Part shown: piece by piece, positions 24,421 to 36,112 of the stretch
How positions within the stretch are numbered: position 1 is the first letter of the stretch
Layout: the number at the start of each line of letters is the position of its first letter
Assembly: GCA_949752745.1 (NCBI GenBank)
Contig: OX457026.1
Location: 69,930,591-69,994,590 of the forward strand
Source of the DNA: Protula sp. h YS-2021
Taxonomy: Eukaryota > Annelida > Polychaeta > Sabellida > Serpulidae
Direction: 5' to 3'
Length of the DNA stretch: 64,000 nucleotides
Translations under genes and position numbers: made by a program
Notes under the pieces: generated by a model
Told to the model about the DNA's origin: nothing
Databases searched by the model: none
What the model saw: only the letters and a program-made list of their open reading frames with translations

Positions 24421-24854
24421 GGGAAGAAAATATATATAGTGTAGATGAGCGCGTCGGGGCATGTGCAATCTACGACTGTCTTGTACTTTAAGTCTATCCA
24501 GATGTGATAAATTAAATTGCTAAACACTCTGGCATTTATCAAATCTATTGTATTTATCAGCTAGACAGTTGCACACACACACACAAAACATATATTGTAA
24601 GACAACATCACAAATAAATAAGCACAAAACACAAACAAGTTTACACCAGAAATGTTGACCAATTGGAACTTCTGTACTAGTATAATACTGGTATATACTG
24701 GTATATTATGAGGCTATCCACACAATTAGGCCAGGACATTTCGGCCAGCGACATTTGGGGCAGGGAGAAATTTCGGTCAGAAATATGTTGGCCAGAATAA
24801 AAACTGACTGAGCTGCATATTTTTCCACAGTAAGGGATGCATTTTTTTGCAACG
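24421..24854. other. Noncoding; ATTTCGG(C/T)CAG phrase
   Basis: At 24,733-24,795 the phrase ACATTTCGGCCAG, ACATTTGGGGCAG, AAATTTCGGTCAG is repeated, resembling the ends of the phrase-type elements elsewhere; no partner end was found. A CA microsatellite lies at about 24,575. Confidence 0.4.
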
Positions 24855-25651
24855 TTAGATGCTGTGATCACTATCGTTATCCTCAGCAACTTTGTCTCCT
24901 GAGAAACTAAAAATCAAAACAAAACAAACACTTATCAAAGTCACGCAAACTACTAAAAATGCAAAATAAGCAGCTGCTGCTGCGAGAAAAGCTGCAAATG
25001 CTAACAGCTGCACAGCTGTGCATAAGACAGTGACCAGCAGTAGAAGACAGAGAGCCGTTATAACAGTACAGGAGAGGAGCCATCGCCAGAATGAATGACC
25101 AGTCGCTTGGCTCGGGATCGAGTTGTATACATCAAGTAGCCACGCCATATACCATGTGTACAGGCAGGGGATTAGTTTGACGGTCCAGTGTAGATCCGGG
25201 TTCTCACTCTCTTGTGACTGTGATATCATAACTCTTTGCATGAGTTCACTGGGCGGGGCATATGGGTGGCGATTGGTGCTGCTTCGCTTCAGAGCATTCC
25301 TTCGGCTGCGGTATCGCACGAGAGCTGGTCGACGCCTGCAACCAGTGTTGTTATTATGCGCTGGTGTAGGTCGCTTCTGAGGCAAATGTCCCTCCTTGCC
25401 AGCTTTGAATATGTCCGTTGTTTCTGCGTTTTGTGGATGCAACGAACGGGTTCTTCGAACTGATGTTGGCTCATGTTGGGTGTCTGTCGGTGACCATGTG
25501 CTGCCAATTTTTGCCGGGCGACTGTAACTCGCTTTGGCTCTAGCCTGGCTTAGTTGATGTATCCCCTTTTTAAGCTGGTTTTGAGTGAATATTTTTCCTT
25601 GTGACTGGGTGCTGGGGCCTCCATTTAATTCTCCCATCAAGAAACGGTATC
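24855..25651 (-). CDS. Unknown membrane protein, terminal exon
   Basis: This is the longest clean reading frame outside repeats, 261 codons from the ATG pair near 25,635. It stays open upstream to 25,651, where CTGTTTTAG forms a splice acceptor, so it is probably the last exon of a spliced gene. Residues 1-150 are polar, rich in Ser, Arg, Gln and Pro. Residues about 185-210 and 214-248 are hydrophobic (LLLLVTVLCTAVQLLAFAAF and a second segment), giving two or three membrane helices and a short acidic tail (DNDSDHSI). No family was recognised. Coding status is inferred from length and from the contrast with the AT-rich surroundings. Confidence 0.5.
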
Positions 25652-28600
25652 TAAAACAGAATAGATCACTAAATAATAAATATAATAATACAACAATAGA
25701 TCAATAAATTATAACTATAAACACTTTTAAATCTTTTCAATTCCTCATATATATTAGCAGGAAGGTGTTGGCAATTCAGTGTCGTGACACTGAATAAAAG
25801 TTTCCGCACGAAATGGTCATGTGGTGTATAACTAGTGCGTCACGACTTACTTGCATAAACTAGGTCACACCCTTGTAATCAGTCGTTTTTGTTCACTTCA
25901 TTTTTTACTCTCGAGTAAATTTTTCCATTGTTATATAGCAGAGGAAGTTCGAAATAATTTCATATGTATTCCGTGTTCTGTTTAAAATCAGCAAGGATGT
26001 TAATTTTTACATTTCGCATAATCCCTTTCACCTAGTTACCAAAAAAAGACAATAAATAAATAAACTGTAGTGTCGTTTATCCAAAAGCAAATCACACCCT
26101 TGTCTTTTTCTAGGAAAATTGGCTGTTTGACAAGCATGACATATTTATAAAATCAAATACTTATTCTAACACTGTAATTTATTGCACAGCGATGTTGGTT
26201 TTAGGTTTATGCGGAATATCAAGGGAAGGTGGCAATTTAAATGTAGGACACAATGCGGTTTCCGCAAAAATGTTTACATGCAAAAAAGGGTTATTGCCAA
26301 AAGTACAATACATTTTAACCGCTAAAAAGGAAGAAAATAATTATTAATTACTTCAATTATAATCACATTAATTTCGATGCCTTCGCTTTAAGAATCAACA
26401 TAAAACATCTTTATTTACAATGTTCAAGAAGCAATCATTTTGCGTTAAAATATGCAAAAAAGCTTTACAAGAAGAACAAGAAGAAGAAGAAGAAAAAGAA
26501 GAAGAAGAAAAAGAAGAAGAAGAAGAAGAAGAAAAGGACACACCGAATGAATGTGGGAAAGAAGAACCTTGATCTGATATTCAGAGTTGTTGCCGAATCT
26601 CCCCCTCCCCCTTGTCAAAAAAAGTATATGTAGAGCTTGAGCATTTTTGGTCTCCCTTCACTGATGATGGCCATCGTTCGTATCTAAATGCCCAACCACA
26701 GCATTCCTTTCCGCTGTGCGATTTTAGCTATACCATATGTATAGATGACCTTTCTGTGTGCTTCAGTTGCTTTTTTCATGACATTTGTGTATAACTATTA
26801 TAACTATTATAACAAATTATTTCATATTAGATGTGGTATCATATTTACTTTGACACCGAAGGTAACGCTAAACAACTATTCCTTTAAAAATATTCACTTC
26901 ACATGTTCGAATTTTCTTACATCCTATGATTTAAAAATCGCTGAAGCCAAATAAATTTTACGCTTGTTAATTTCCGGTTTCTCCCTATCCTAATATTACC
27001 ATGCCACTGTGTCACACCCACTTTGCGACTGGGCTCTAAAATCATGAAACCCAAATGATTAAAACTTACCCTGCTATCACTGTTGACATCAAAGCCTCCA
27101 TATTATACACCAAGGATTAATTAATTAATTAATTTGCACTTAGTTCCCCTCTAATTTACAAGTTGTTGCTGAAAATATTATCCCAAAATATTTATAAATA
27201 TTTCCAAAGCCTGAAGACCTTTGATTTCGAACGTGATAGAAATTGTAGTCCGGATCCTGTGGGCTATATATGAGATAGGTGTCAAACGTGTAAATGCGCA
27301 GTTCTGAAGGACTGTGCACCGCAGTTAACTCCTCACATGACTTTCTTTTGAAAACAATGGATTTTATGTTATCTCAAGGATAATTGACCCTGTTATTGTT
27401 ATACAGAACAATCGCCCCGAATTGCGCTGCATCATAAAAAAGTGTCCTGTCAACATTCATATATCATGCTTGCCATATATTATACAACACAGCTAAATAG
27501 TTGTCTGATAAAAAGTGCACCAGTAGTTTTGAAAATCCATCAGGCCCACAAGAGGCAATTCAAGCTGCACTAAACTCCGAAATTAATATCATTGTCAGTT
27601 TAAATGGTTACTTACCAGCTGCGTACACGAGGTATAGAATTCGCGAATACGAATATTGTGTGAAATGTTGCGCTGTTGAAAGAGCCGGAGTCTCGTTTAC
27701 ACCACGTCAAATGAGCGGAAAATTAAATTAAATGCTCTAGTCAGATGAACGGAAAGTCAGAAGCGTCGACGTCAATGACGTCACCGAGATTATCAAGGGG
27801 CGGACTTGGCCCGATACTTCTTGTCAGATGAATTCTCTCTATGTGTGGCATAACTCGTAATAATAAAGCAGTTCGGCTTTAGAAATGAACTGTGGATGAG
27901 ATAAAAACGTATTTAAAGAGTAACTATTCGGTCGATGATATTGCTACCGGATTTATAGTAGCGTAAGCTATGTCTGCGACAAGAACCCGGTTTTTCCTCA
28001 CTCCTAATACCTGTTTGCCTAATCGAAAAAAATGCGTAATTCTTTCGAGAGAGGGCTGGTTGGTGGCTAAAAGTATTAGGCCGAAGGGTAGGTGGGGCGG
28101 GGTTGGGGGGGGGGAGGGGCGTTAGCCTCCCTATGGATACGTCGCTGCGGTATTAATATACATGATCTACGAAAGCGACCGCTCATTTGAATATCTGGAG
28201 AGTGCATACGCCCGAAATTTGGCCTGGATACAGAGGACTATGAGCTTAAAACAAGGCCTCTTCAACTGACTTAAACAGCATAGAAATTTACACTGACTTT
28301 GACGCTTTGTGACCTTTCACTAAAATTTCTTCAGAGCTTCTAATTTTGATTATATTGTGGCAGAGGTATCTTTGGTACCAATTGGAAGCCAATTGAGCAA
28401 TTAAGTGGGTAAGAATAATTTTCTTTATTATATGCGAACTTTCTTTTGTCCTTCAGTATATCTCAGTGACTGTGTTTACTATTTTTTAGGTTGAACACTC
28501 TCTTGTTATTTTTCAGTCTGATTGGAACTGAAACGGAATTCCAATGTAGAGACGCGGGGAGCTGGAGGGGTTGTTTCTCCTAGTATTTGGGGGCGTGTAT

Positions 28601-28867
28601 CTGTGGCGGAATGGCTCCTCCCTTTTTTTCACTCGGATACAACAGTGTTTAGGAATGGATCAAAATTTGTTCACTTGACTTTTTGAATTAACTAAAAATA
28701 TGATGTTTTTAAATTCTCAAAGCTCTAGAAATGTATTTCCATTGATTTTTTACCAAAAAATAAAAACAGAAAAGCAAAAACAAAAGCAAACAAAAAACCC
28801 ATCTTCCAAAGAAAAACAAACAAACAAAGAAATAGAAAAAAACAAACAAGCTACTTACAAACAGAAC
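25652..28867. other. Gene-free stretch with (GAA)n
   Basis: No supported gene. A GAA/AAGAAG microsatellite occupies about 26,468-26,535; TTAATTAATTAATT lies at 27,118; a poly-G run is at about 28,100. The short frames at 26,612-26,954 and 27,501-27,731 show no family pattern. Confidence 0.5.
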
Positions 28868-28873
28868 CCCCCT

Positions 28874-28990
<117 letters not shown>

Positions 28991-29139
28991 TTTAAAAAGT
29001 CAACCACCGCACTACCCACCACTTTCCAAAGCAATCCAGTGAACATATTGCGATGTTGCCGCAGCTTTGGATATACGTGGTGCAGGATGCTGCATCAACG
29101 TCGGGTTTTGGTTGTTTATGGAAGTCAAACAATGTCTAC

Positions 29140-29884
29140 CTTCTGAGTTACACGTCGATTATCCCACGAGCCCAACGAGTTCGACGTCTATGCAACGTCG
29201 ATTTTTTTTCAACGTCCATTTTAAGTTATTCAACGTTACATTAAAGATGTTGATTAGATGTCAGAGAAAGTTGCCTTTTTTTATTGCAACCAATATCTAA
29301 AACACAATCAAATTACAACCAGAGTTAATGTTGTGGTTTGTTCAGGTGGACGCCACAACCTGAAATGTACGCTAGGTCTGTATTGGAATGTTTACAGGGA
29401 AGTACCAACTCCAGAGTTCTTGCCCTTTTTTCAAAACAAGGACACGTGCCATAAATGGGTACTGTAGTTGCGGTACAGGAAAAACAGCCCTGACTTACCG
29501 AAACGACGCTTCTGCCGCTGTGGGCAAGTCGACTTCATATCTGTAGTTCTTTCTGTGTAAAAGTATATTTGGAAATGAATGGCCTGATTCTAGGATATGG
29601 CATATTTATAGCAACAATGTATGTCATTGGGTCAGCAGCGTCAAAAGCAGCGTTGATAACGCAACTCGGATTTGTGAAATTATGTGACACTTAACTCATT
29701 TTAGGTTAAGATGCACTCGTGAATATTAAGTCATACAAATGGGGCTGCTGCACTTGTGAATATTAAAAGTCATAAAAATGGGGCCGCTGCTGCTGTACAA
29801 ATGACGTGAATAGTCAAGCCTAAGGTCGTTGTAGAGACAAATCAACTCGATGGATACATGTGACGTCAGAATAATGTCCGGATT
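29140..29884. other. Noncoding; ACGTCGATT phrase at left
   Basis: At 29,150-29,240 words such as CACGTCGATT, CGACGTCTATGCAACGTCGAT, CAACGTCCATT and CAACGTTAC recur, the same phrase family as at 14.44 and 37.8 kb. GGGGC(T/C)GCTGC near 29,741 and 29,781 is a short duplication. No gene seen. Confidence 0.45.
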
Positions 29885-30139
29885 TTGTTGTTAAAAATGA
29901 AAGTCGAAGCAACAACCATCCAACTTCTCTTCATCGTTGCGATGAAAGCGTTGGAGATATCTGAGAAGTGTTGGAGATATCTGAGAAGTGTTGGAGATAT
30001 CTGCACCCCACTGGAGCTTACGACGGACCAAGGTTGCCCAGGGCACCAAGGGTATCAAGACTACTTAGGACAAAGAGTACCCAGGGAACCAAGGTTCAAG
30101 GGTACCAAGGCATCAGAAGGCGTCAGAAACGGGTTGTGA
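29885..30139 (+). CDS. Possible collagen-like fragment
   Basis: An 84-codon frame starts with a moderately hydrophobic stretch (IQLLFIVAMKAL) and ends in a short Gly-X-Y-like series (DQGCPGHQGYQDYLGQR) that loses its phase within about ten triplets. The middle is generated by a 21-bp repeat (GTTGGAGATATCTGAGAAGT). The collagen resemblance is short and could be chance in a repetitive CCAAGG-rich stretch. Treated as a weak candidate; the minus-strand frame just downstream is an alternative explanation for the higher GC content here. Confidence 0.2.
   Translation: MLLKMKVEATTIQLLFIVAMKALEISEKCWRYLRSVGDICTPLELTTDQGCPGHQGYQDYLGQRVPREPRFKGTKASEGVRNGL
29952..30003 (+). repeat. 21-bp direct repeat, 2.5 copies
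   Basis: GTTGGAGATATCTGAGAAGT is repeated in tandem two and a half times with no differences. Confidence 0.9.
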
Positions 30140-30750
30140 GGCCATGTGGATCGGTGGTTTATCTCAGTCCACCTCGGCCAACCTCTCGATTTCCTGTATC
30201 GCATCAGGAAGGGGCACGCCTTCAGATACGAACGAGGGTGACTGGGACAGAGTGTCATCACTTGGGGAGGAGGCGGAATCTGGGGGGGGGGGGCGGGGGG
30301 CGGGTCAGGACAGGTTTCCTCTCCGCTGCCACTGGATCCTCCCAGAGTCGTTGGCCCTCGCCCGGGGAGCGGACGGAATCTATACGCAAGAAACAGGAGT
30401 TGCGCGTTGAGTTGCCACAGCTTGATGGCCTCTGTGTCTTCCGGCGATTCCGAGCCCTGGGCCTCCAGAACCTCTGGCAGCGTAAGGTGTTCAGAACGAT
30501 GAGCTTGGTCTGTCGTTGGGAAATGTTCCTGTGGGTTTGTCCCTGATGGGTGACATTTCCAACATACCTTATGTTTTCAGTTGCAACAATTCCTTTTCGT
30601 CTAACTGGTTTAAAATCGAAATACGACCAGATGGACCCAATGATTCTAGCCTGCTCACTGTATTGCCTCCGGCTCCGTCTTCGACTTTGCTGTTTGGGTT
30701 GAATGCTTGGCATCCGTGTCGGAATGCCGGTCAATTGCCCCCTCCCCCTG
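30140..30750 (-). pseudogene. BED-finger-like GC-rich coding remnant
   Basis: The stretch is clearly richer in GC than its surroundings. On the minus strand one frame gives ARIIGSIWSYFDFKPVRRKG; a second, shifted frame continues KVCWKCHPSGTNPQEHF and DQAHRSEHL, and then an acidic, proline- and serine-rich tail (SPEDTEAIKLWQLNAQLL) to a stop near 30,160. W..F, C-x2-C and H-x3-H in this order fit a BED-type zinc finger as found in hAT transposases and ZBED proteins. A frameshift lies between the two halves, and the length of the 12-C run at 30,282-30,293 decides the frame of the tail. It could be a decayed hAT-derived gene. The long opposite-strand frames are shadows. Confidence 0.35.
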
Positions 30751-30830
30751 GACACGTGGCCCCCTTCCCAACTAGGACAACTGCCCCCCCCCCCCTGGTC
30801 ATCTAGCCGAATCACAGGAAGTGCCCTCAA

Positions 30831-31478
30831 CCTGTGGGCAGTTGGATGGGTTATTTCATTGTATGTTTCAATAAAAATATTTGACTGCTGAATCTAGCCA
30901 GACACCTCCCACCCTGCCCTTCCCCCTCGTCCTAACCTCCAGTCGATATCTTAGGTACTCTTTTTCAAATAAAAGAAGGGAAAAGTTTCTTTTATCATTC
31001 ATTTCATGTCATTTCATCAATTTGATGAATCCCTATAAAACCCACCCATTTTATACTCATTTCAAGTGCAATTACGCCTTATTGCAATTTAAATTTCAGT
31101 TACAAAGTCCTGTCAAGTTTGAATTTGAATCTGACAAGGCCTCACAAGTTTAATCCAGATTGCGTTTTTAATTACATGCATGAAATTCAAGTTTCAAGTT
31201 CTAGCATGAATGAGATGAGATGACCTCACAAGTATTATCGAGATTGCGTTTCTAATAAGATGAATGAGATCTATAAGCCCTGTCAAGTTTAGATTATTAA
31301 AAATTGAAAAACTCAGCCTTACTTACTGGGGGGGGGGGGGGGGGGGTCAAGTGTCTGGGGGAAGGGCTCCCTCTTCTGGTCAGTCACTGGTAAAGATACC
31401 GGGAAAGAGGGGATGAGCGATCGATCCGGGGTCGCCAGGCAGCAAGCGACGAAGTATGCTTATGGTTTTAACGCCTTC
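30831..31478. other. No gene seen; poly-G run
   Basis: A 20-G run lies at about 31,328-31,347, and CTCACAAGT/CTGTCAAGT words recur at 31,110-31,290. No gene. Confidence 0.5.
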
Positions 31479-31484
31479 AGTTAA

Positions 31485-32328
31485 TATGGAATGCCGTTTT
31501 AAGATTTTATGCCTATTTTTGATATCAAAATATAATTAAAGATATCAATAAATCATTGACGATCTCATTAATTTATATTTTGCTATCAATAATTGAATTT
31601 CAGATGGCAAAAATTGATTTTTGAGATAAAAAAATCAGTTTACAAACCTAAAAAATCTTAACGGAGACACACATTTATATGAAATTTAACGAATCGTTAA
31701 TTACATTTTGGAGATGAAAATTTGAATTATTGATATCAACACAATAACAACACAATTTCTGATCTCAAGAATTGCTTCTTTTTTGCACAGTAACAAATTA
31801 AAAGAAAGAGTTTGTTTACAAGGACAAGTAATTATTTTAGTCAAAGCTGTGTGCTTCTGAATTTTGCATATAAAAAACTGATATTTTGATATTAAAAATA
31901 AATTTTTGAGATCCAAAAATCATTTGCAGATTTCCAAATACAAAATAAAAATTAAAGTCTCATTCTGAAATAATCATATCTGAAATAAATTCTTAATATC
32001 AATAAAAGGAAAATAAATTACTGAGTTCAAAACTGATATTTTGCTGTGAAATATTTCATTTTTGCCATCAAGAATTGAATTTTTGATCTCAAAAAATCAA
32101 TTTTAAGTATCATTAAATCATTTTTGATATCCATAAATATTTCTTGATATCTTCAATTATTTATTGAGATGACGAATTATTTTTTGAGATCGAGAATACA
32201 ACTAGAGACATAAAAATATAATTACAGATAAAAAATAATTCTTGATATGAAAATATGAATATTTTGAGATTAAAAATTAATTCTTGATATCACTAATTCC
32301 CTAATAAACGTGAAAATGGCATTCCATA
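31485..32328. mobile_element. AT-rich element with 6-bp duplication AGTTAA
   Basis: The element starts TATGGAATGCCGTTTT and ends with the inverse of TATGGAATGCCATTTT. AGTTAA stands immediately outside both ends (31,479-31,484 and 32,329-32,334), a clean 6-bp target-site duplication. The 844-bp interior consists almost wholly of degenerate copies of the words GATATCAA, AATTGA(A/T)TTTTTGA and GAGATCAAAAA in both orientations. It has no coding sequence. Six-base duplications are known for Polintons and a few other superfamilies; the element cannot be placed from the ends alone. Confidence 0.7.
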
Positions 32329-32334
32329 AGTTAA

Positions 32335-33008
32335 TATTGCCTATTGTAACTGCTGTAGCTTGAAACGATTAGAATGCTGACAGATTAAACTACAGCAGTG
32401 TGGATAGCCCATATATTCCCCACAGGCCCCCATCAAGTAAACACGGCCATCAACAGTCAATCAAGAGCTGAAATTTTCCACATCCAGCTGGTGCAGTTTC
32501 CTTGGACGAACCTGGCCCATTTACAATACCGATCGGTGTTTGTCCCCATAGAAGCTACATACCAAGTTTGATTAAAATACTTGCAGCAGTTTTTAAGCTA
32601 TCGTGTTAACAAGCTGTTGATGACAGACCGACAGGCCTACACACGGTCGATCGCATATATTCCCCAGCTGTAGGGAATAAATGATTTGCATAGCAGACAT
32701 CGACTGACTGGCTGCAGGCCTGGGCGAGGAGTCTGGCTGTGAAGGTATCCCTATCTCGCCTACCTTGCCAGTAAGCTCGCCTCCTATTCACTCACTTTGA
32801 GCTCACTATGGAAAATTGCTGGGTCTCAGGGGTTCTCGGGCTCACTTCTACTCCATTCCCCTTTCATCGTTAAATGTAAGTTTGATTATGTCTCCAAGAA
32901 GGTGCGAGACTTAACTTTCATTTGTGTTTGTGTGTTATTTCAAAGATTAGGCTCCGTGCTCCGTGCACTGGCGAGGATACCGCCGGCTTCCGGCATAGAG
33001 TCCAGTGA
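32335..33008. other. No clear gene
   Basis: The region 32,600-33,000 has higher GC content and some open frames on both strands, none recognised. A pyrimidine stretch and AAAG at about 32,925-32,946 could be a splice acceptor for the frame that follows. Confidence 0.4.
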
Positions 33009-33271
33009 AAAGTCGGAGAATACTGCCAATGGTGCGACTTCGGCTATTCGCCTAACACATTTCTTATCGCTGTTCCCACGGTGTCTGTACAACGCACCCA
33101 AATTCTGGGGTGGCAAATGTTCTCACGGCAAGTACTGAACTTCTTGCAATGGTATGCTTCTACCCATCCTGCATCTGTCATAGACAGAGTGCGGGCTGAT
33201 GTCAGAAGAAGCCTGGAGACAGGATTTTCTCTTCTTTTACAGCTGATGTCGGTGTCCAAGGGTGTCCACTA
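33009..33271 (+). CDS. Unrecognised coding fragment
   Basis: A frame of about 87 codons from a TGA at about 33,006 to a TAG at 33,271 reads like protein: GEYCQWCDFGYSPNTFLIAV, then VQRTQILGWQMFSRQVLNFL and VIDRVRADVRRSLETGF. It has no good ATG until 33,081. GC content is above the neighbourhood. It may be an exon or a relic of an unrecognised element. An overlapping frame (32,797-33,138) competes over the first third. No family is proposed. Confidence 0.3.
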
Positions 33272-33412
33272 GGCCTACGCCCCACGAGACCTACACCCCA
33301 CTAGCCCTACGCGGCAAATTTTATGTGCCAATTGGGCCTACCCCTAACTAGGCTCACCTGAGGATTTTTCGATGTGCATTAGGCCAACGCCCCACTATGG
33401 AATAGCGAAAAT
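33262..33412 (+). repeat. Phrase array AGGCCTACGCCCCACTA
   Basis: Five or six imperfect copies of (T/C)TAGGCCTACGCCCCACTA and related words within 150 bp. It looks like one end of a phrase-type element, but the opposite end was not found. Confidence 0.5.
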
Positions 33413-33444
33413 TACATAACGTCTTTTATTCCCAGTTCGTCGAA

Positions 33445-33545
33445 AATGAGCTTAAAATATCGCTCTGTCTCTAACCGCTTTCGAGATAATGGTCAGTCTT
33501 TCTCCAACGGTTATAAAAAGGTCACTTCACCGCTGACCTTGACCC
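33445..33545 (-). repeat. Single unit of the 8-kb tandem repeat family
   Basis: On the minus strand the words AAAGCGGTTAGAGAC, CCATTATCTCGAAA-like and GTGACCTT correspond to the unit of the array at 7,975-8,680, showing that the family is dispersed. Confidence 0.5.
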
Positions 33546-33679
33546 TGAATGTCGAGATTCCCGCTATTTCTAGCCAGTTTACGTTATAAATAAGGTTATA
33601 AAATAGTGGTAAAAATGAGCATAATTTCATCTTTCCACATGTAACAGAGTAAACTAAAAAAAACAAAACACACACGCAT

Positions 33680-33710
<31 letters not shown>

Positions 33711-33711
<1 letters not shown>

Positions 33712-35102
33712 GTTACAGTCAATGTTGGAAACCCGCCATTTCACGAAATGGCAAACCGTGTAGGGTAAATTCGCGTAATGCCTAAAATCTTTTGCCGTTT
33801 CACGAAATAACCTAAAAGTTAGGTTATTTCACGAAATTACCTAAAAATCTTACGTTTTATTTCACAAATTGGCAAACCAAGATCAGGCAAAATTGTGAAA
33901 TAAGCTTTTTTTGATCGAAATTACTTACAATCGTGACAAATATTGTGTATTTTATCTTTTATAATTGCAATAAGATTACTTCAGTTTTCAAATACAATTA
34001 ATACATCATAGTTGGTTTGTTCCTTTAATTAATACATCACAGTTGATTGCAACTGATCACAAGCTTTTAACGCGATCATATTAATTGTAATTCATGGTAA
34101 CGCACACAAGTGTTTGTGTTCCTTTTTGATTGATTTAATTGCAATTAGGATAAATTTCAGAACAACACACTGAACTAGGTTAAGATGATGTACTCAGGAA
34201 CTAGTCACCGATTTGCCGTTAGCCTACTCTGAAAATAGAACATCCTATAACGTCTGCTTTTACCTACTCGGGAATTAAGCGGTTTTCATGGATTGATCAT
34301 AATAAGGAAACTTTCTCCATCATGGCCCTCCAGAGAAGATATATTTTGATATAACCTTTACCTGAAATCGCGACGTTTTTATCAAATTCCTAAAAATGGG
34401 AGAATCAAATGAAGATAAATACAAACAGGAGCTGTACAAAGTATTTGAACAGCACAAATCGGTCTTTATGCCAAAACACCAATATTACTCGACTATGGAG
34501 GAATTAAAAGCATGCGCCTTGAATACCGGCACAAAAAGCAGGCGTGAATATTATATTCTCAACAAGTATGAAATCATTATTATTAACACAAATTCTGGTC
34601 ATTATAACTCGGATAATATTTGAAAATTTCAATGTTTATTAAAATAGAATTGGAGTATAACGTTACTGGGATACAACAGCTTTAATATTACTGTTAACCG
34701 AAATTCTGCATTTTTGTTCATGTTTTTGTCTCAAATGTACGCTAAAGCTTAAAAGGTTTTCCTTTTTTTAATTTTAAGATACGAAATTCTGCAAATGCGG
34801 TGATGTGATATTCATATTGTTCATCGTGTGGTGTGAAACATTCTCGTAGGATTTATTGTATTACCCGTTTTTTATCAATAAACAATTCAAACTAATGTTT
34901 TTTTCTGATTCCTGTGATATTCTCTTGCTATAGATAACAGTTTGCCATTTCACGTAATGGCAAACCGAAAATTTAGGTATTTTCGTGAAATAACCTAACT
35001 TTTAGGTTATTTCGTGAAACGGCAAAAGATTTTAGGCATTACGCGAATTTACCCAACACGATTTGCCATTTCGTGAAATGGCGGGTTTCCAACATTGACT
35101 GT

Positions 35103-35106
<4 letters not shown>
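33711..35106. mobile_element. Ginger-like DNA transposon, non-autonomous
   Basis: The ends are TGTTACAGTCAATGTTGG and its exact inverse, and the inverted repeats run on for about 150 bp with very few differences (both contain GCCATTTCACGAAATGGC and GGTAAATTCGCGTAATG). TGTTA at the end fits the TGTNR terminus of Ginger elements. The flanks are TATATA on both sides, so a 4-bp TATA duplication is compatible but cannot be proven inside this microsatellite. The interior keeps a small coding remnant. High similarity of the ends suggests recent activity. Confidence 0.7.
34396..34623 (+). pseudogene. KRBA2-like integrase N-terminal remnant
   Basis: A 75-codon frame opens with MGESNEDKYKQELYKVFEQH and continues YYSTMEELKAC..SRREYYILNKYEII. 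This resembles the region before the integrase zinc finger in Ginger-type transposases and in the host-domesticated KRBA2 proteins (a lysine/tyrosine-rich stretch ending in R.Y.LL.KY). The HHCC finger and DDE core are absent. The assignment is consistent with the TGTTA ends of the element around it, but the similarity is short. Confidence 0.45.

Positions 35107-35184
<78 letters not shown>
35104..35184. repeat. (TA)n microsatellite, about 40 units
   Basis: A pure TA array directly beside the Ginger-like element. The matching TATATATA on the element's left side (33,701-33,710) shows that the element inserted into an (AC)n(AT)n microsatellite. Confidence 0.95.
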
Positions 35185-35185
<1 letters not shown>

Positions 35186-35511
35186 TTTAGCCAGTAGGGA
35201 AATTTGAAACGTTGCAGTCAACAGAACAAAGGCTATAATAGCTCTCGTTGTGGGCAGTTGGGCGGTCAATATGACCACGACAATATCATACCAATGTGCT
35301 TTTTTCGCGTTTATTTGAATGGCCTCACGGCAATTTCCTTAGCCGCGCAACATTTACATTTTATGTATTACTTGATTTCGCGCTTTTTTAATTTCGCCAT
35401 AGTTTTTTCCCCCACCATAAGTAAACGTCTTGTGTTTTAAAGTACATTTGTCTGAGCATGCGTTTCATCACGAGTTTGTAAAACTTCCTCTGATTGGTAC
35501 CCTTATGTAAC

Positions 35512-35790
35512 GTCGTTCGAATGTAATTTATTAATTTTGGAACGCGAAAAATTAATTGTAAGGCGTGATAATTTAAATCATTATATACTTTTTTAAAATA
35601 ATAAAACCACGTGCAGAAATTAACGGTGACTTGGATAATATAAAAATGGTTCGCGAAAGAATTAAATATTTTCTCGTCGATAAATTGTACACAAATACCA
35701 TAGCGATCAAAAATATATGGTGGAGCGCGAACGCCGTGACATTTTTGTACAAATATACCGCCGTATGGCGGTATAATTCTGTTGTCAGAA
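35512..35790. repeat. Single arm of the 22.5-kb fold-back family
   Basis: Matches the right arm of the element at 22,534-23,166: AATTTTGGAACGCGAAAA, AATAAAACCACGTGCAGAAA, GGTGACTTGGATAA and AATTAAATATTTTCTCGTCG, ending ATATACCGCC. The opposite arm was not found. It is either a solo arm or a copy with a deleted half. Confidence 0.6.
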
Positions 35791-35931
35791 AATCCCGAGT
35801 TGTGCAGCAACTAGGATTTTCGGACAGCAGAATACACGGTTTGGACGTAACGTCGTAAGGTCGTCAGGGTTGTTCCGGACATGTTAACGATCACGGGAAA
35901 TATGTAGAATAAGATTTATAGAGTGATTCCT

Positions 35932-36103
35932 TGTCAGGCCACCTAAGTGGTCTAGTGGTTAAATATGGCAATGAAGCAGTTACGCATGCTGCACCGGTGC
36001 TGTGGATTTCATTGCCAAAACACAAAAGAGAAACAAGAAACACGACGCCGACGACGCTGATATTGATGAGTGCTGCTGCTGATGATGACGATGATGATGA
36101 TGA
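35932..36103 (+). repeat. tRNA-type SINE (probable)
   Basis: TGGTCTAGTGG (35,948-35,958) is a very good RNA polymerase III box A. GGATTTCATTGCC about 55 bp downstream is a poor box B. The body leads into GAT and ATT triplet tails, a usual 3' structure for invertebrate SINEs. Box B has decayed, so the copy is probably silent. Confidence 0.45.
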
Positions 36104-36112
36104 TGATGATGA

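Noticed and set aside
29968..30546. Plus-strand frame of 192 codons
   Set aside because: Arg/Gly/Pro-rich shadow of a GC-rich stretch; the minus-strand reading is more protein-like.
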